Of a DNA stretch of 64,000 nucleotides, positions 34,132 through 42,522 are shown piece after piece. Both the position numbers and the translations under genes were made by a program. Position 1 is the stretch's first letter, and the number at the start of each line of letters is the position of its first letter. The stretch is from Actinomadura chibensis NBRC 106107 (lineage in GTDB: Bacteria; Actinomycetota; Actinomycetes; Streptosporangiales; Streptosporangiaceae): positions 1-64,000 of the forward strand of contig NZ_BCQP01000016.1 of the NCBI RefSeq assembly GCF_001552135.1, written 5' to 3'. The notes under the pieces were generated by a model that searched no databases, was not told the origin of the DNA, and saw only the letters and a list, made by a program, of their open reading frames with translations.

Positions 34132-35364
34132 CTACCTCCTCATGATCAGCGCGCTGGACACCGCCGGGGTCCCCCAGCCCATGTTCATCGCGAGCTCCAC
34201 GTCCCTGACCTGGCGGCAGCCGCCCTCGGCGTGGTCGTAGGTGTGCTCGCCCTCGCGCCACCCCGGGCACGAGTCGTCGGCCTGGTGGCGCAGCTGCCGG
34301 ACGTTCTCGATCACCAGGTTCATGCCGTGCGTGTAGCCCTCGCAGAGCTGCCCGCCGCTGGTGTTGTTGGGACGCGCCCCGCCGAGCTCGATCGTCCCGC
34401 CGGAGACGTACTCGCCGCCCTCGCCCTCCGCGCAGAACCCGTACCCCTCGAACAGCAGGACGGGCGTGAAGGTGAACGCGTCGTAGCACCCGGTGAGCTG
34501 GATGTCGGCGGGCTCCACCCCGGCGTTGCGGAACGCGATCCGGCCGCCGTAGTACCCGGCCTGCCGGGTGATCGGGTCGCACTGGTAGTGGGCGAGCGGG
34601 TCCTGGTAGGGCTTGTTGGCCCGTCCCGTCACGGACATGATGTACGCCGGGCGCTGCCGCAGGTCGCGCGCCCGGTCCGCGGACGTCACGATCACGCAGG
34701 TCGCGTTGTCGGTCTCGACGCAGCAGTCAAGCAGGTGGCAGGCGGGCTTGACGATCCACCGCGAGTCGAGCACGTCGTCGACCGTCACCCGCTTGCGGTA
34801 GTACGCCCTCGGGTTGTTCGACGCGTGCTTGGCGTGCGCGACCTTCACGGCGGCGAGCTGCTCGCTGGTCGTCCCGTAGGTCTGCATGTGCCGCGCGAAC
34901 GTGAACTGGAAGCGCTGCGCCGGGCTGCTGACGCCGTAGGGCGTCGTGTCGAGCGCGTCGCCCACCAGCCGGGCCGGGCCCGGGCCGGACGGGGCGGGGC
35001 GCCCGCCCATCCGCAGCGACGAGTAGCCGTTCATCGACCGGAACACCGCGACCGTGCGGCACATCCCCGCCTCGATCGCGCCCATCGCCAGCCCGATGAT
35101 CGTCTCGGTGCTGGAGCCGCCGCCGTAGGTGTCGGTGTAGAAGTTGAGCCGGATGCCGAGGTCCGTCGCGATCGTCTGGGACAGCGTCGAGTCGCCGACC
35201 TGGTAGCAGAGCATGCCGTCGACGTCCGTCGCGTCCAGCCCGGCGTCGGCCATCGCGGCGCGGACGGCCTCCACGCCCATGCTCCGCGTGCTGCGCCCGG
35301 AGCCGCGGACGTAGGCGGTCTCCCCCACCCCGACGATGCAGTACTTGTCCTTGAGCCCGCCCAT
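34132..35364 (-). CDS. SCP2/Ltp2-type thiolase-like protein, pair III (candidate retro-aldolase)
   Basis: 410 residues. It opens with KYCIVGVGETAYVRGSG and has YGGGSSTETII in place of a Cys-nucleophile strand, YDAFTF near 295 and NTSGGQLCEGYTHGMN near 345. The SGGQL-x-EGY-x-HG motif is typical of the Ltp2-like lipid-transfer/aldolase branch. A Cys/acidic insert (SCPGWREGEHTYDHAEGG) sits before the C-terminal strand. Its start overlaps the LLM gene stop by one base. Second gene of an operon that also encodes an acyl-CoA dehydrogenase pair and an NTF2-like protein. Confidence 0.86.
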   Translation of the reverse strand: MGGLKDKYCIVGVGETAYVRGSGRSTRSMGVEAVRAAMADAGLDATDVDGMLCYQVGDSTLSQTIATDLGIRLNFYTDTYGGGSSTETIIGLAMGAIEAGMCRTVAVFRSMNGYSSLRMGGRPAPSGPGPARLVGDALDTTPYGVSSPAQRFQFTFARHMQTYGTTSEQLAAVKVAHAKHASNNPRAYYRKRVTVDDVLDSRWIVKPACHLLDCCVETDNATCVIVTSADRARDLRQRPAYIMSVTGRANKPYQDPLAHYQCDPITRQAGYYGGRIAFRNAGVEPADIQLTGCYDAFTFTPVLLFEGYGFCAEGEGGEYVSGGTIELGGARPNNTSGGQLCEGYTHGMNLVIENVRQLRHQADDSCPGWREGEHTYDHAEGGCRQVRDVELAMNMGWGTPAVSSALIMRR

Positions 35365-36341
35365 CAGCCGTCTCCCGTCCGCGCGATCACCTCGTCGGCG
35401 AAGCGCTTGATGCCGTCCAGAACGTCCTCCTTGGTGGCCCGGCCCGCGTCACTGTGGGGGGACGACCCCCCACGCCCCCCGGAACGGCCCGCGTCATTGT
35501 GGGGGGACGACCCCCCACGCCCCCCGGAACGGCCCGTATGGCCGCGGACGGGCGCGGCGACGACGCGCGTCACGCCGAGCTCCGCCGCGCGGCGGACGGT
35601 GTCGAGGTCGCCGGGCAGGCTGCACGTGACCTCGAACGGCTCGTCCGTCCGCCCGGCCTCGGCGCGGGCCGCGCGGACGACCGCGAGCATGCGGGCGACG
35701 TCGTCGAGGTCCCGCGCGCCGATCTCGATCCAGCCGTCGCCGAGCCGCCCCGCGCGGCGCAGCGCGGGCGGGGACGTCCCGCCGACCTCGATCGGGATGC
35801 CGCGCCCCGCGCCGTACCGCTGCACCGGCTTCGGCTCGAACGCCACCGGCCCGAACGCGTAGTGCCGCCCCTTGTGCTCGACCGTCTCCTCGCTCCACAG
35901 CCTGCGCAGCAGCGGGATGACCTCGTCCGTGCGGTCGCCGCGGTCGTGGAACGACATGCCGACGGCGCCGAACTCCTCCGCCAGCCAGCCGACCCCGACG
36001 CCGAGCGTGACCCGTCCGCCCGACACCCGGTCGAGCGTCACCACCGAGCGCGCGGTGATCACCGGGTGCCGCAGCGGCAGGACGTACACGTTCGTGGCGA
36101 GCCGGATCCGCTCGGTCGACGCCGCGATCGCCGCGAGCACCACCCACGGGTCGTACATGGGGGTGCGCGGCTCGATCGGCGGCCGGCCGTCCGCGGTGTA
36201 GAGGTAGGTCGAGGGCAGCTCCGCCGGGAGCACCAGGTGCTCGGGGACCCACACCGACTCGTAGCCGTTCTCCTCCGCGACCCGCGCGGCCTCCGGCTGG
36301 TGCCGCGGGCTCAGCCCGTACATCGGCAGACCGAACTTCAT
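35364..36341 (-). CDS. LLM-class F420-dependent oxidoreductase with repeat insertion near the C-terminus
   Basis: 325 residues. Luciferase-like TIM barrel: MKFGLPMYGLSPRHQPEAARVAEENGYESVWVPEH at the start (read as VAEENGYESVWVPEH), LATNVYVLPLRHPV, GVGVGWLAEEF and the late VTRVV strand. Relatives use reduced or oxidised coenzyme F420 to act on ketones, alcohols or enones. Residues about 270-300 are a duplicated GRSGGRGGSSPHNDA-type unit encoded by a 45-bp tandem repeat that is not part of the family fold. First gene of the leftward six-gene operon, starting 44 bp from an operator-like palindrome. Confidence 0.87.
   Translation of the reverse strand: MKFGLPMYGLSPRHQPEAARVAEENGYESVWVPEHLVLPAELPSTYLYTADGRPPIEPRTPMYDPWVVLAAIAASTERIRLATNVYVLPLRHPVITARSVVTLDRVSGGRVTLGVGVGWLAEEFGAVGMSFHDRGDRTDEVIPLLRRLWSEETVEHKGRHYAFGPVAFEPKPVQRYGAGRGIPIEVGGTSPPALRRAGRLGDGWIEIGARDLDDVARMLAVVRAARAEAGRTDEPFEVTCSLPGDLDTVRRAAELGVTRVVAAPVRGHTGRSGGRGGSSPHNDAGRSGGRGGSSPHSDAGRATKEDVLDGIKRFADEVIARTGDG
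35441..35530. repeat. Two tandem 45-bp GC-hairpin units inside the LLM gene
   Basis: Units 35441-35485 and 35486-35530 differ by one base. Each contains the perfect hairpin GTGGGGGG-ACGA-CCCCCCAC (35454-35473 and 35499-35518) followed by GCCCCCCGGAAC. Because 45 is a multiple of three, the reading frame survives and encodes two 15-residue units. The G6-loop-C6 plus C-run style resembles the element at 23712. Confidence 0.85.
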
Positions 36342-36380
36342 GTCCCGTTCCTCCCGTGCGACAGCGCGCACCGCGATCAT

Positions 36381-36404
36381 ATATCTACCAGACGGTTGGT
36401 TGAC
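36381..36404. promoter_or_regulatory. Operator-like palindrome A (class 1) between the LLM operon and the ThDP enzyme gene
   Basis: CTACCAGACGGTTGGTTGAC at 36385-36404, in the middle of the 136-bp divergent gap. Positions 36381-36402 are identical over 22 bp, in inverted orientation, to site B at 41469-41490. The symmetric core is ACCA-N6-TGGT. Probably bound by a TetR-family repressor and controlling both directions. Confidence 0.72.
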
Positions 36405-36477
36405 TAGAGGCGATCGCGAATGGCATCGTGAAGGCGATCCGGCCGACCGTGACGCGAGTACGAGGCGAGGACGAGAC

Positions 36478-38190
36478 ATGCCGACAGCACGCACCTTCCA
36501 GACCCCGACGCCGGTTCCGGAGGCCATCGCGACGGTGCTCGCCGAGGCGGGGATCGACATCGTCTTCGGCGTCCCGGGCGGCGAGACCGGCAAGATCTTC
36601 AACGCGCTGGAGAAGTACCGCGACACGATCCGGACGGTCGTCGTCCGGCAGGAGTCGCTCGCCAGCGCCATGGCCGAGGTGTACGGGCGGCTGACCGGGC
36701 GCCCCGGCGTCCTCATCGGGCAGGGCCCGTGGGTGCTCGGCTACGGCATCATCGGCACGCTGGAGGCGCACCTGTCGTCCAGCCCGATGCTGCTGCTCAC
36801 CGACTTCTCCGACGGCGCCGGGCTCACCCAGCACGGCTCCTACCAGACCGGCACAGGCGAGTACGGCAACTGGGACGCCAGGCAGAGCTTCGCGGGCGTC
36901 ACCAAGCAGGTCGTCGAGGCGCGCGGCGCGGCCGAGGCGGTGCACGGCACCCAGCTCGCGATCCGGCACGCGCTGAGCGGCGAGCCGGGACCGGTCGCCG
37001 TCGTCTACTCGGGCGCGGCGCTCACCGGGACGGTCGGGCCCGACTCGCGTCCCCGCCTCTACCCGACCGCCGGGTACGTTCCGCAGCCCCCGCCGCCCGC
37101 CCACGCGGAGCGTGTCGAGGCGGCGGCGCGGGCGGTCGCGGCGGCGCGGGCGCCGGTGGTGGTCGCCGGGAACGGCGTGCGGATCGGCCGGGCCGAGGAC
37201 GCGCTGCGCCGGTTCGCCGAGGCCCTGGACGCGCCCGTCGTGACGACGCCGTCCGGAAAGGGCTGCGTCGCCGAGACGCACGACCTCGCGCTCGGCGTGT
37301 TCGGCACCTTCGGCGTCCCGGCCGCGAACGCGGCCGTCGCGGGCGCCGACCTCGTCGTCGCGGTCGGGACCAAGCTGAGCTCCGGCGACACGGCCATGGA
37401 GAACCCGGCGCTGCTCGACCCGGAGCGGCAGACGCTCGTCCACCTGGACGTCGAGCCGCTGAACGCGGGACGCGCGTTCCCGAGCGAGCACGTCCTGCTC
37501 GGCGACGCCGCCGCGACCCTGAACGCGCTCACCGGCGCGCTCGACGGGAGCCCGACCGGGCGCGGCCGGGAGCGGGCGGCGGCGCTGCGCGACGAGCACG
37601 GCCACTTCGACCACCCGGCCGCGACGTCCGACGCCGTGCCGATCATGCCGCAGCGGCTGATCGCCGAGCTGTCCCGGGCGATCGGCGACGACGGCATCGT
37701 GACCTGCGACGCGGGCGAGAACCGGATCTTCATGACGCACTACTACCGGACGCCGAACGCGGGCGGCTTCCTGCAGGCGGCCGGGGTCGGGCCGATGGGC
37801 TACGCGATCCCGTCCGCGCTCGGCGCGAAGCTCGTCCACCCGGGCCGCCGGGTCGCCGCGGTGACCGGCGACGGCGGCTTCGCGATGGCGATGAACGGCC
37901 TGATGACGGCGGTCGAGCACCGCATCCCCATCGTCACCGTCGTGTTCAACAACGCGGCGCTCGGCTGGGTGGTGCACGGCGGCTCGTCCGTCTCGCACTT
38001 CGACGACTTCGACCACGCGGCCATCGCGCGGTCGATGGGCTGCCAGGGGATCCGCGTGGAGGACCCGGCGGACCTCGGGGCGGCGCTGCGCGCCGCGTTC
38101 GCCGAGGACGCGCGCCCGACCGTCGTGGACGTGCGGATCTCGATGGAGACCTCGTTCCGGGACGTGACGTCCCCCCTGGTGCGCGGTTGA
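36478..38190 (+). CDS. Thiamine-diphosphate-dependent enzyme (acetolactate synthase/2-hydroxyacyl lyase-like)
   Basis: 570 residues from ATG 36478 (GGCGAGG upstream). The three-domain ThDP architecture is complete: the N-terminal Pyr domain with catalytic Glu in VVRQESLASAMAEV, a central Rossmann domain (about 200-340) and the C-terminal PP domain with the GDGGFAMAMNG...FNNAALG Mg/ThDP motif. Members decarboxylate 2-oxo acids or join or split acyl units (acetolactate synthase, benzoylformate decarboxylase, 2-hydroxyacyl-CoA lyase). Which of these applies is not decided by the sequence. It is divergent from the LLM operon across operator A. Confidence 0.87.
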   Translation: MPTARTFQTPTPVPEAIATVLAEAGIDIVFGVPGGETGKIFNALEKYRDTIRTVVVRQESLASAMAEVYGRLTGRPGVLIGQGPWVLGYGIIGTLEAHLSSSPMLLLTDFSDGAGLTQHGSYQTGTGEYGNWDARQSFAGVTKQVVEARGAAEAVHGTQLAIRHALSGEPGPVAVVYSGAALTGTVGPDSRPRLYPTAGYVPQPPPPAHAERVEAAARAVAAARAPVVVAGNGVRIGRAEDALRRFAEALDAPVVTTPSGKGCVAETHDLALGVFGTFGVPAANAAVAGADLVVAVGTKLSSGDTAMENPALLDPERQTLVHLDVEPLNAGRAFPSEHVLLGDAAATLNALTGALDGSPTGRGRERAAALRDEHGHFDHPAATSDAVPIMPQRLIAELSRAIGDDGIVTCDAGENRIFMTHYYRTPNAGGFLQAAGVGPMGYAIPSALGAKLVHPGRRVAAVTGDGGFAMAMNGLMTAVEHRIPIVTVVFNNAALGWVVHGGSSVSHFDDFDHAAIARSMGCQGIRVEDPADLGAALRAAFAEDARPTVVDVRISMETSFRDVTSPLVRG

Positions 38191-38201
38191 GGAGGAACCC
38201 C

Positions 38202-38543
38202 ATGCCCGTGGCCTCGACGAACGCCTGCGCGCGCGACCAGCGCTGCCCCCGCTGGTGCGCCCTGGACCACTCCGGGACGCGGACGGCGCTGCTGCACGAG
38301 AGCGAGGCACAGGGGCTCCCGCTCTCGCACCGGCACGACGTCCGGCTGCCCGAGTCGGTGGACCTGCGGGTCGTCCAGTACGGGCCGGACGAGCCGGGCG
38401 GGGACGCCGTCCCGCCGTCGGTGGAGCTGACCTACCACGTCGGGTCCCGCTACCGGGTGATCGGGCTCTCGGCCGCCGAGGCGCGGCGCCTCGCCGGGAT
38501 GCTGCTGGCCTGCGCCGCCCACGCGGACGACACCGCGGACTGA
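38202..38543 (+). CDS. Small conserved actinobacterial protein, DUF6907-like
   Basis: 113 residues, GGAGGAA before ATG 38202, 11 bp after the ThDP gene. The N-terminal CARDQRCPRWCALDHSG (three Cys and a His within 20 residues) suggests a small metal-binding knuckle. The rest alternates strands and ends with an Ala-rich helix (SAAEARRLAGMLLACAA). It resembles DUF6907-type proteins of streptomycetes; no function is known. Co-transcribed with the ThDP enzyme, but a functional link is not evident. Confidence 0.6.
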   Translation: MPVASTNACARDQRCPRWCALDHSGTRTALLHESEAQGLPLSHRHDVRLPESVDLRVVQYGPDEPGGDAVPPSVELTYHVGSRYRVIGLSAAEARRLAGMLLACAAHADDTAD

Positions 38544-38578
38544 CCCCCGCGTCGAGCTCGTCCGTCGAGCTCGTCGAG

Positions 38579-38616
38579 CGACGGCCGCCGCCGGATCCCT
38601 CCGGCGGCGGCCGTCG
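38579..38616. terminator. Bidirectional terminator
   Basis: Perfect 17-bp arms 38579-38595 and 38600-38616 with loop TCCC, in the convergent gap between the small DUF6907-like gene and the crotonase gene. A GTCGAGCTCGT direct repeat precedes it. Confidence 0.82.
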
Positions 38617-38632
38617 CGTCGCGGCGCCGGGA

Positions 38633-39568
38633 CTAGGGGGCTGGAGCCTCGGCGACGTCCTTCAGGGCGGGCTTCACCGGCGGGGCGGTGCGCCAGTCCG
38701 GCACGCCGTGCTCGGGCGTGGCGACGATGCTCTGCCCCTTGGTCTCGTTCGACCAGTGCGCGTGGTTCAGCTCGTGCAGCGTGAAGCAGGCGTTGAGCGA
38801 GTTGTAGAAGCCCATGTTGTCGACGGTCTGGTTCACCGACTCCTTGATGAGCAGCGCGGCCATGGTGGGGAGTTGGGCGATGCGGCGGGCCAGCGCGAGC
38901 GTGTCGTCCGCGAGCCGGTCCGGCGCGAAGACCTTGCTGACCATGCCGAGCCGGTGCGCCTCGTGGACGTCGATCGAGTCGCCGGTGAGCAGCAGCTCCT
39001 TGGCCTTGCGCGGGCCGAACTCCCACGGGTGGCCGAAGTACTCGACGCCGCACATGCCGAGCCGGGTGCCGACCACGTCCGCGAACCTCACGTCCTCGTC
39101 GGCGACGATCAGGTCGCAGGCCCACATCAGCATCAGCCCGGCCGCGTAGACGGTGCCGTGCACCTGGGCGATCGTGATCTTGCGGAGGTTGCGCCAGCGG
39201 CGGGTGTTCTCGAAGAAGTAGTGCCACTCCTGGAGCATCATCTTCTCGATGCCGGTCCGCGAACCGCCGTTGATCTTCGTGGTGGGGTGCTGGTCCGGGC
39301 CGGGGCCGTACTCCGCGCGGGACTCCGCGGAGCCGATGTCGTGGCCGGAGGAGAACATCGGCCCCGCCCCGCCGAGGATGACCACGCGGACGTTGTCGTC
39401 GCGCTCGGCGCGCATGAACGCCTCGTCCAGCTCGACGAGCAGGCCCCGGCTCTGCGCGTTGCGGGTCTTCGGCCGGTTCAGCAGGATCCGGACGATCGTC
39501 CCGCCGTCGAGCTCCTCGTAGGTGACGAACCTGTAGTCGGATGAGCCGTTCGAATGGGCTGCGGTCAC
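38633..39568 (-). CDS. Enoyl-CoA hydratase/isomerase (crotonase) family protein
   Basis: 311 residues from GTG 39566-39568, overlapping the ligase stop (GTGA). Crotonase fold: RILLNRPKTRNAQSRGLL, oxyanion segment FSSGHDIGSAES and GTVYAAGLMLMWACDLIVA. Canonical hydratase glutamates are not obvious (VYAAGLM and VGTRLGMCGVEYFG at their places), so hydrolase, decarboxylase or another reaction is possible. The protein has a long C-terminal extension beyond the usual 260 residues, ending in a Pro/Ala-rich tail. Third gene after the operator-B promoter. Confidence 0.85.
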   Translation of the reverse strand: MTAAHSNGSSDYRFVTYEELDGGTIVRILLNRPKTRNAQSRGLLVELDEAFMRAERDDNVRVVILGGAGPMFSSGHDIGSAESRAEYGPGPDQHPTTKINGGSRTGIEKMMLQEWHYFFENTRRWRNLRKITIAQVHGTVYAAGLMLMWACDLIVADEDVRFADVVGTRLGMCGVEYFGHPWEFGPRKAKELLLTGDSIDVHEAHRLGMVSKVFAPDRLADDTLALARRIAQLPTMAALLIKESVNQTVDNMGFYNSLNACFTLHELNHAHWSNETKGQSIVATPEHGVPDWRTAPPVKPALKDVAEAPAP

Positions 39569-41088
39569 GGCATGCTCTCTTCCTGGTCGCCGAGCAGCTC
39601 CGCGCGCAGCTCGCGGCGGAGCAGCTTGCCCGTGTCGGTGTAGGGCAGTCCGGTGCGGAATGCCACGTGTTCGGGGGTGCGGGACGAGCGCAGCCGCGCC
39701 CGCACCCAGTCCTTGAGCCCGGCCGCGTCGGGCGCGTGCCCGTCGCGGAGCACGACCGCCGCGACGACCCGCTCGCCCCACTCGGTGTCGGGGAGCCCGA
39801 CCACGGCGGCGTCGGCGACGGCGGGGTGCGCGGCGAGGACGTCCTCGATCTCGCCGGGCGAGATGTTCTCCCCGCCGCGGACGATCACGTCGTCGAGCCG
39901 TCCCTCGACGTACAGGTAGCCGGCGTCGTCGAGGCGGCCCTCGTCGCGGGTGGGGAACCAGCCGTCCGCGCGGATCGCGCGCCGGTCCAGGTACTCGCCC
40001 GCGACCTGCTCGCCGCGCACCCAGATCTCCCCGGCCCGCCCGGCGGGCAGCGGCCGCCCGGACGGGTCGCGGATCTCGACCTCGACCGACGGGACCGGCA
40101 CGCCCACCGAGCCGAGCCGCCGCCGGACGTCCGGGTCCTCGCCGCCGAGCGCGGCGCGGTGGTCGTCCGGGCCGAGCACGGCGATCGTCGAGCTGGTCTC
40201 CGTCAGCCCGTAGGCGTTGACGAAGTCGACGTGCGGCAGCAGCCGCATCGCCCGCTCGATCACCGGGACCGGCATCCGGCCGCCGCCGTAGGACAGCGCG
40301 CGGAGGGCGGGCAGCGGGCGGCCGCCCGCGGGCAGCGCGTCGAGGATCCGGCCGAGCATCGTCGGGACGACCATCGCGTGCGTGACCCGCTCCTCGGCGG
40401 CGAGCCGCACCCATTCGCGCGGGTCGAACGACGGGAGCTGGACGATCCGCCGCCCCGCGTACACCGAGGTCAGGACCGCCGAGACGCCCGCGATGTGGTA
40501 CGGCGGGACGCTCACCAGCGTGGCCTCGTCCTCCCCCGCGCCCATGAACTCGACCGTGGACACCACGTACGACGCGAGGTGCCGGTGCCGCAGCACGGCG
40601 GCCTTCGGCTCGCCCGTGGTGCCGCTCGTGAACAGCAGCACCGCGACGCCCTCGGGGTCGGGCGCGTCCTCGTCGGCGGGCGCGGTCCCGGCGACCGCCT
40701 TGAGGAAGGTCTCGGTGTCGGCCTGGACGAGGCCGTCCGGCGACGTCCGGACGCGGTCGGCGAAGGCGGCGTCGGCCACCGCGACGCCGGGGACGACGCG
40801 GCGCAGCACGGCGGCGAGCCGCTCGTCCGCCAGCCGGTAGTTCAGCGGGACCATCGGCACGCGGGCGAACGCGGCGCCGAACAGCAGCAGCGGCACGGCC
40901 GGGGAGTTCACGCCGACGAGGACCGCGTGGTCCGCGCCGCGTCCGGCGAGCCACCCCCCGGCGCGCCGGGACAGCTCGTACAGCCTCGCGTAGGTCAGCG
41001 CCTCGGCCGGTCCGCCGTGCCGGGGGCCGAGCGCGACGCGGCCGCCGAAGCCCTCGGCGGCCATCCGCAGCAGGAGTGCGACGTCCAT
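39565..41088 (-). CDS. Acyl-CoA synthetase (AMP-forming ligase), ANL superfamily
   Basis: 507 residues. ANL motifs are in order: LLFTSGTTGEPKAAV (P-loop), YGLTETSS, GWFPTRDEGRLDDAGYLYVEGR (read around TRDEGRLDD) and the catalytic Lys in DTGKLLRREL. It activates a carboxylic acid with ATP to acyl-AMP and then acyl-CoA. It lies 10 bp downstream of a small gene of unknown function and is coupled to the crotonase gene; it likely provides one entry of substrate into the CoA pool of this cluster. Confidence 0.93.
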   Translation of the reverse strand: MDVALLLRMAAEGFGGRVALGPRHGGPAEALTYARLYELSRRAGGWLAGRGADHAVLVGVNSPAVPLLLFGAAFARVPMVPLNYRLADERLAAVLRRVVPGVAVADAAFADRVRTSPDGLVQADTETFLKAVAGTAPADEDAPDPEGVAVLLFTSGTTGEPKAAVLRHRHLASYVVSTVEFMGAGEDEATLVSVPPYHIAGVSAVLTSVYAGRRIVQLPSFDPREWVRLAAEERVTHAMVVPTMLGRILDALPAGGRPLPALRALSYGGGRMPVPVIERAMRLLPHVDFVNAYGLTETSSTIAVLGPDDHRAALGGEDPDVRRRLGSVGVPVPSVEVEIRDPSGRPLPAGRAGEIWVRGEQVAGEYLDRRAIRADGWFPTRDEGRLDDAGYLYVEGRLDDVIVRGGENISPGEIEDVLAAHPAVADAAVVGLPDTEWGERVVAAVVLRDGHAPDAAGLKDWVRARLRSSRTPEHVAFRTGLPYTDTGKLLRRELRAELLGDQEESMP

Positions 41089-41098
41089 CGGGCCCCGC

Positions 41099-41407
41099 TC
41101 AGTCGGAGGACGGGAGCGGCTTGGCGTCCTTGATCCCGAGCGGCTCGTCCGCCACGGCGAGCGACCCGGCGCCCGGCTTCGTGCACAGCAGCTCGAAGCT
41201 GCCGTCCGCGTCGACGTAGCGCTTGCCGAGCAGCACCCCGGCGGCGAAGCCGGAGTCGGGCGCGGCCCCCTCCGGCGCGGGCTCGTCGATCCCGAGCATC
41301 GGCCGCCCGCCGCACCGCAGGTCCACCTCCCCGCCGCTCGACCGGACCACCACGACCTCCGCTTCGCACACCGCGCTGCGCAGCCGCGAGCCGATTCTCA
41401 GAATCAT
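41099..41407 (-). CDS. Small protein of unknown function, first gene of the ligase-crotonase operon
   Basis: 102 residues. It contains three spread cysteines (VCEAEVVVV near 14, LRCGGRPML near 32, LLCTKPGAG near 75) and short beta-rich segments ending in GIDEP, VLLGKRYVDADGSFELLC and LGIKDAKPLPSSD. No family is recognised with certainty. Its position first behind operator B, directly before an acyl-CoA ligase, suggests a dedicated accessory, perhaps metal or cofactor binding. Codon use is like its neighbours, so it is a real gene. Confidence 0.65.
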   Translation of the reverse strand: MILRIGSRLRSAVCEAEVVVVRSSGGEVDLRCGGRPMLGIDEPAPEGAAPDSGFAAGVLLGKRYVDADGSFELLCTKPGAGSLAVADEPLGIKDAKPLPSSD

Positions 41408-41468
41408 GGAAGACCCTCCCCGACCGGCGCGAACCCGGTCTACGGCAGTACATCAGGCACTCTGTAAA

Positions 41469-41490
41469 CAACCAACCGTCTGGTAGATAT
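41469..41490. promoter_or_regulatory. Operator-like palindrome B (class 1) between ligase operon and VOC gene
   Basis: CAACCAACCGTCTGGTAGAT begins at 41469; the whole 41469-41490 is the exact reverse complement of 36381-36402 (22 bp). It lies 62 bp before the small leftward gene and 56 bp before the rightward VOC gene start, fitting control of both. Confidence 0.72.
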
Positions 41491-41545
41491 GTTAGGGCCG
41501 GGCGAGCGGAATCGCCAGGGCCGGGCGAGGAGAGGGAGCGGAACG

Positions 41546-42442
41546 TTGTTCGAGATCGGCAGGTTCTACCACGCGATCCACATGGTGTCCGACCTGGACG
41601 CCGCCGACGACTGGTACGACCGGGTGTTCGGCGTCGAGCGCTTCTACAAGGGCCACCTGGCCGTGGAGAAGCGGGACGCCTCGCTCGTCGTCATCGCCGA
41701 CTTCGTGATGGAGCCGATGATGTCCAGCCGGCTGCCGGGCGCCGAGGCGACGCCCGTCGGCCGGTTCTACGCGAGGTTCGGCCAGCACCTGCACTCGCTG
41801 GCCTGGTACGTCACGGACCTGCGCGGCCTGTACGAGCGGCTGCGGTCGGCGGGCGTCCGGGTCACCGGGCCGGGCGGCGGCGACATGGAGTCGGGCGAGT
41901 TCCCCGGCTCCCTCTACACCCATCCGAGGGACAGCCACGGCGCCATCGAGTTCGTGGACGCCGGGGCCGTGAGCGGGCTGGTCGACCCCCGGCTCCGTCC
42001 CGGGTTCTCGACCAGGTACTGGAGCGACGGGCACCCGCTGGGCGTCGAGCGCGTCTCGCACCTGACGGTCGTCGTCCGCGACCTGGAGCCCGCCGTCGCC
42101 TTCTACGCGGGCACCCTCGGCGGCGAGGTCCTGCGCCGGGGCGCCGGGACGGACGGCGCCGACAGCGCGTTCGTCCTCGTCGGCGCGGACACGGTCATCG
42201 AGCTGGCCCGCCCGGACGGCGAGCGCGGCCCGGCGGGGCGCGACCTCGCCCGCAACGGCGAGATCCTCCACTCGGTCACGTTCAAGGTCCGGTCGCTCGC
42301 CGCCGCGCGCAAGCACCTCAGCGCGTGCGGGGTGCGGATCGCGGACGAGTCGTCCGGTGAGCTGCTGCTGGAGCCGGACGACTGCTTCGGCGCCGTCCTG
42401 CGGCTGGCCGAGACCGCGGCCCTGGAGCCCGCCGGGGGCTGA
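41546..42442 (+). CDS. Two-domain VOC (glyoxalase/extradiol dioxygenase-fold) protein
   Basis: 298 residues from TTG 41546, with GAGGGAG upstream; an in-frame ATG at 41489 lies inside operator B and is less likely. Two VOC modules: FYHAIHMVSDLDAADDWY (about 6-145) and VSHLTVVVRDLEPAVAFY (about 170-290). His residues that could form a metal site include H9 of FYHAIH, H173 of VSHL and the LHSVTFKV His. The fold covers lyases, isomerases, epimerases and ring-cleaving dioxygenases; none is chosen. Single gene ending at a strong terminator. Confidence 0.8.
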   Translation: MFEIGRFYHAIHMVSDLDAADDWYDRVFGVERFYKGHLAVEKRDASLVVIADFVMEPMMSSRLPGAEATPVGRFYARFGQHLHSLAWYVTDLRGLYERLRSAGVRVTGPGGGDMESGEFPGSLYTHPRDSHGAIEFVDAGAVSGLVDPRLRPGFSTRYWSDGHPLGVERVSHLTVVVRDLEPAVAFYAGTLGGEVLRRGAGTDGADSAFVLVGADTVIELARPDGERGPAGRDLARNGEILHSVTFKVRSLAAARKHLSACGVRIADESSGELLLEPDDCFGAVLRLAETAALEPAGG

Positions 42443-42449
42443 GCCCGTC

Positions 42450-42492
42450 GCGGCCGTGCCGCCGTCCCCCCTCCTGACGGCGGCACGGCCGC
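42450..42492. terminator. Bidirectional terminator
   Basis: Perfect 17-bp arms 42450-42466 and 42476-42492 around a 9-nt C/T loop, between the convergent VOC and SDR genes. Confidence 0.82.
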
Positions 42493-42522
42493 GCGGCGGC
42501 CGCGGACCGGCGGAGGCCGGGG

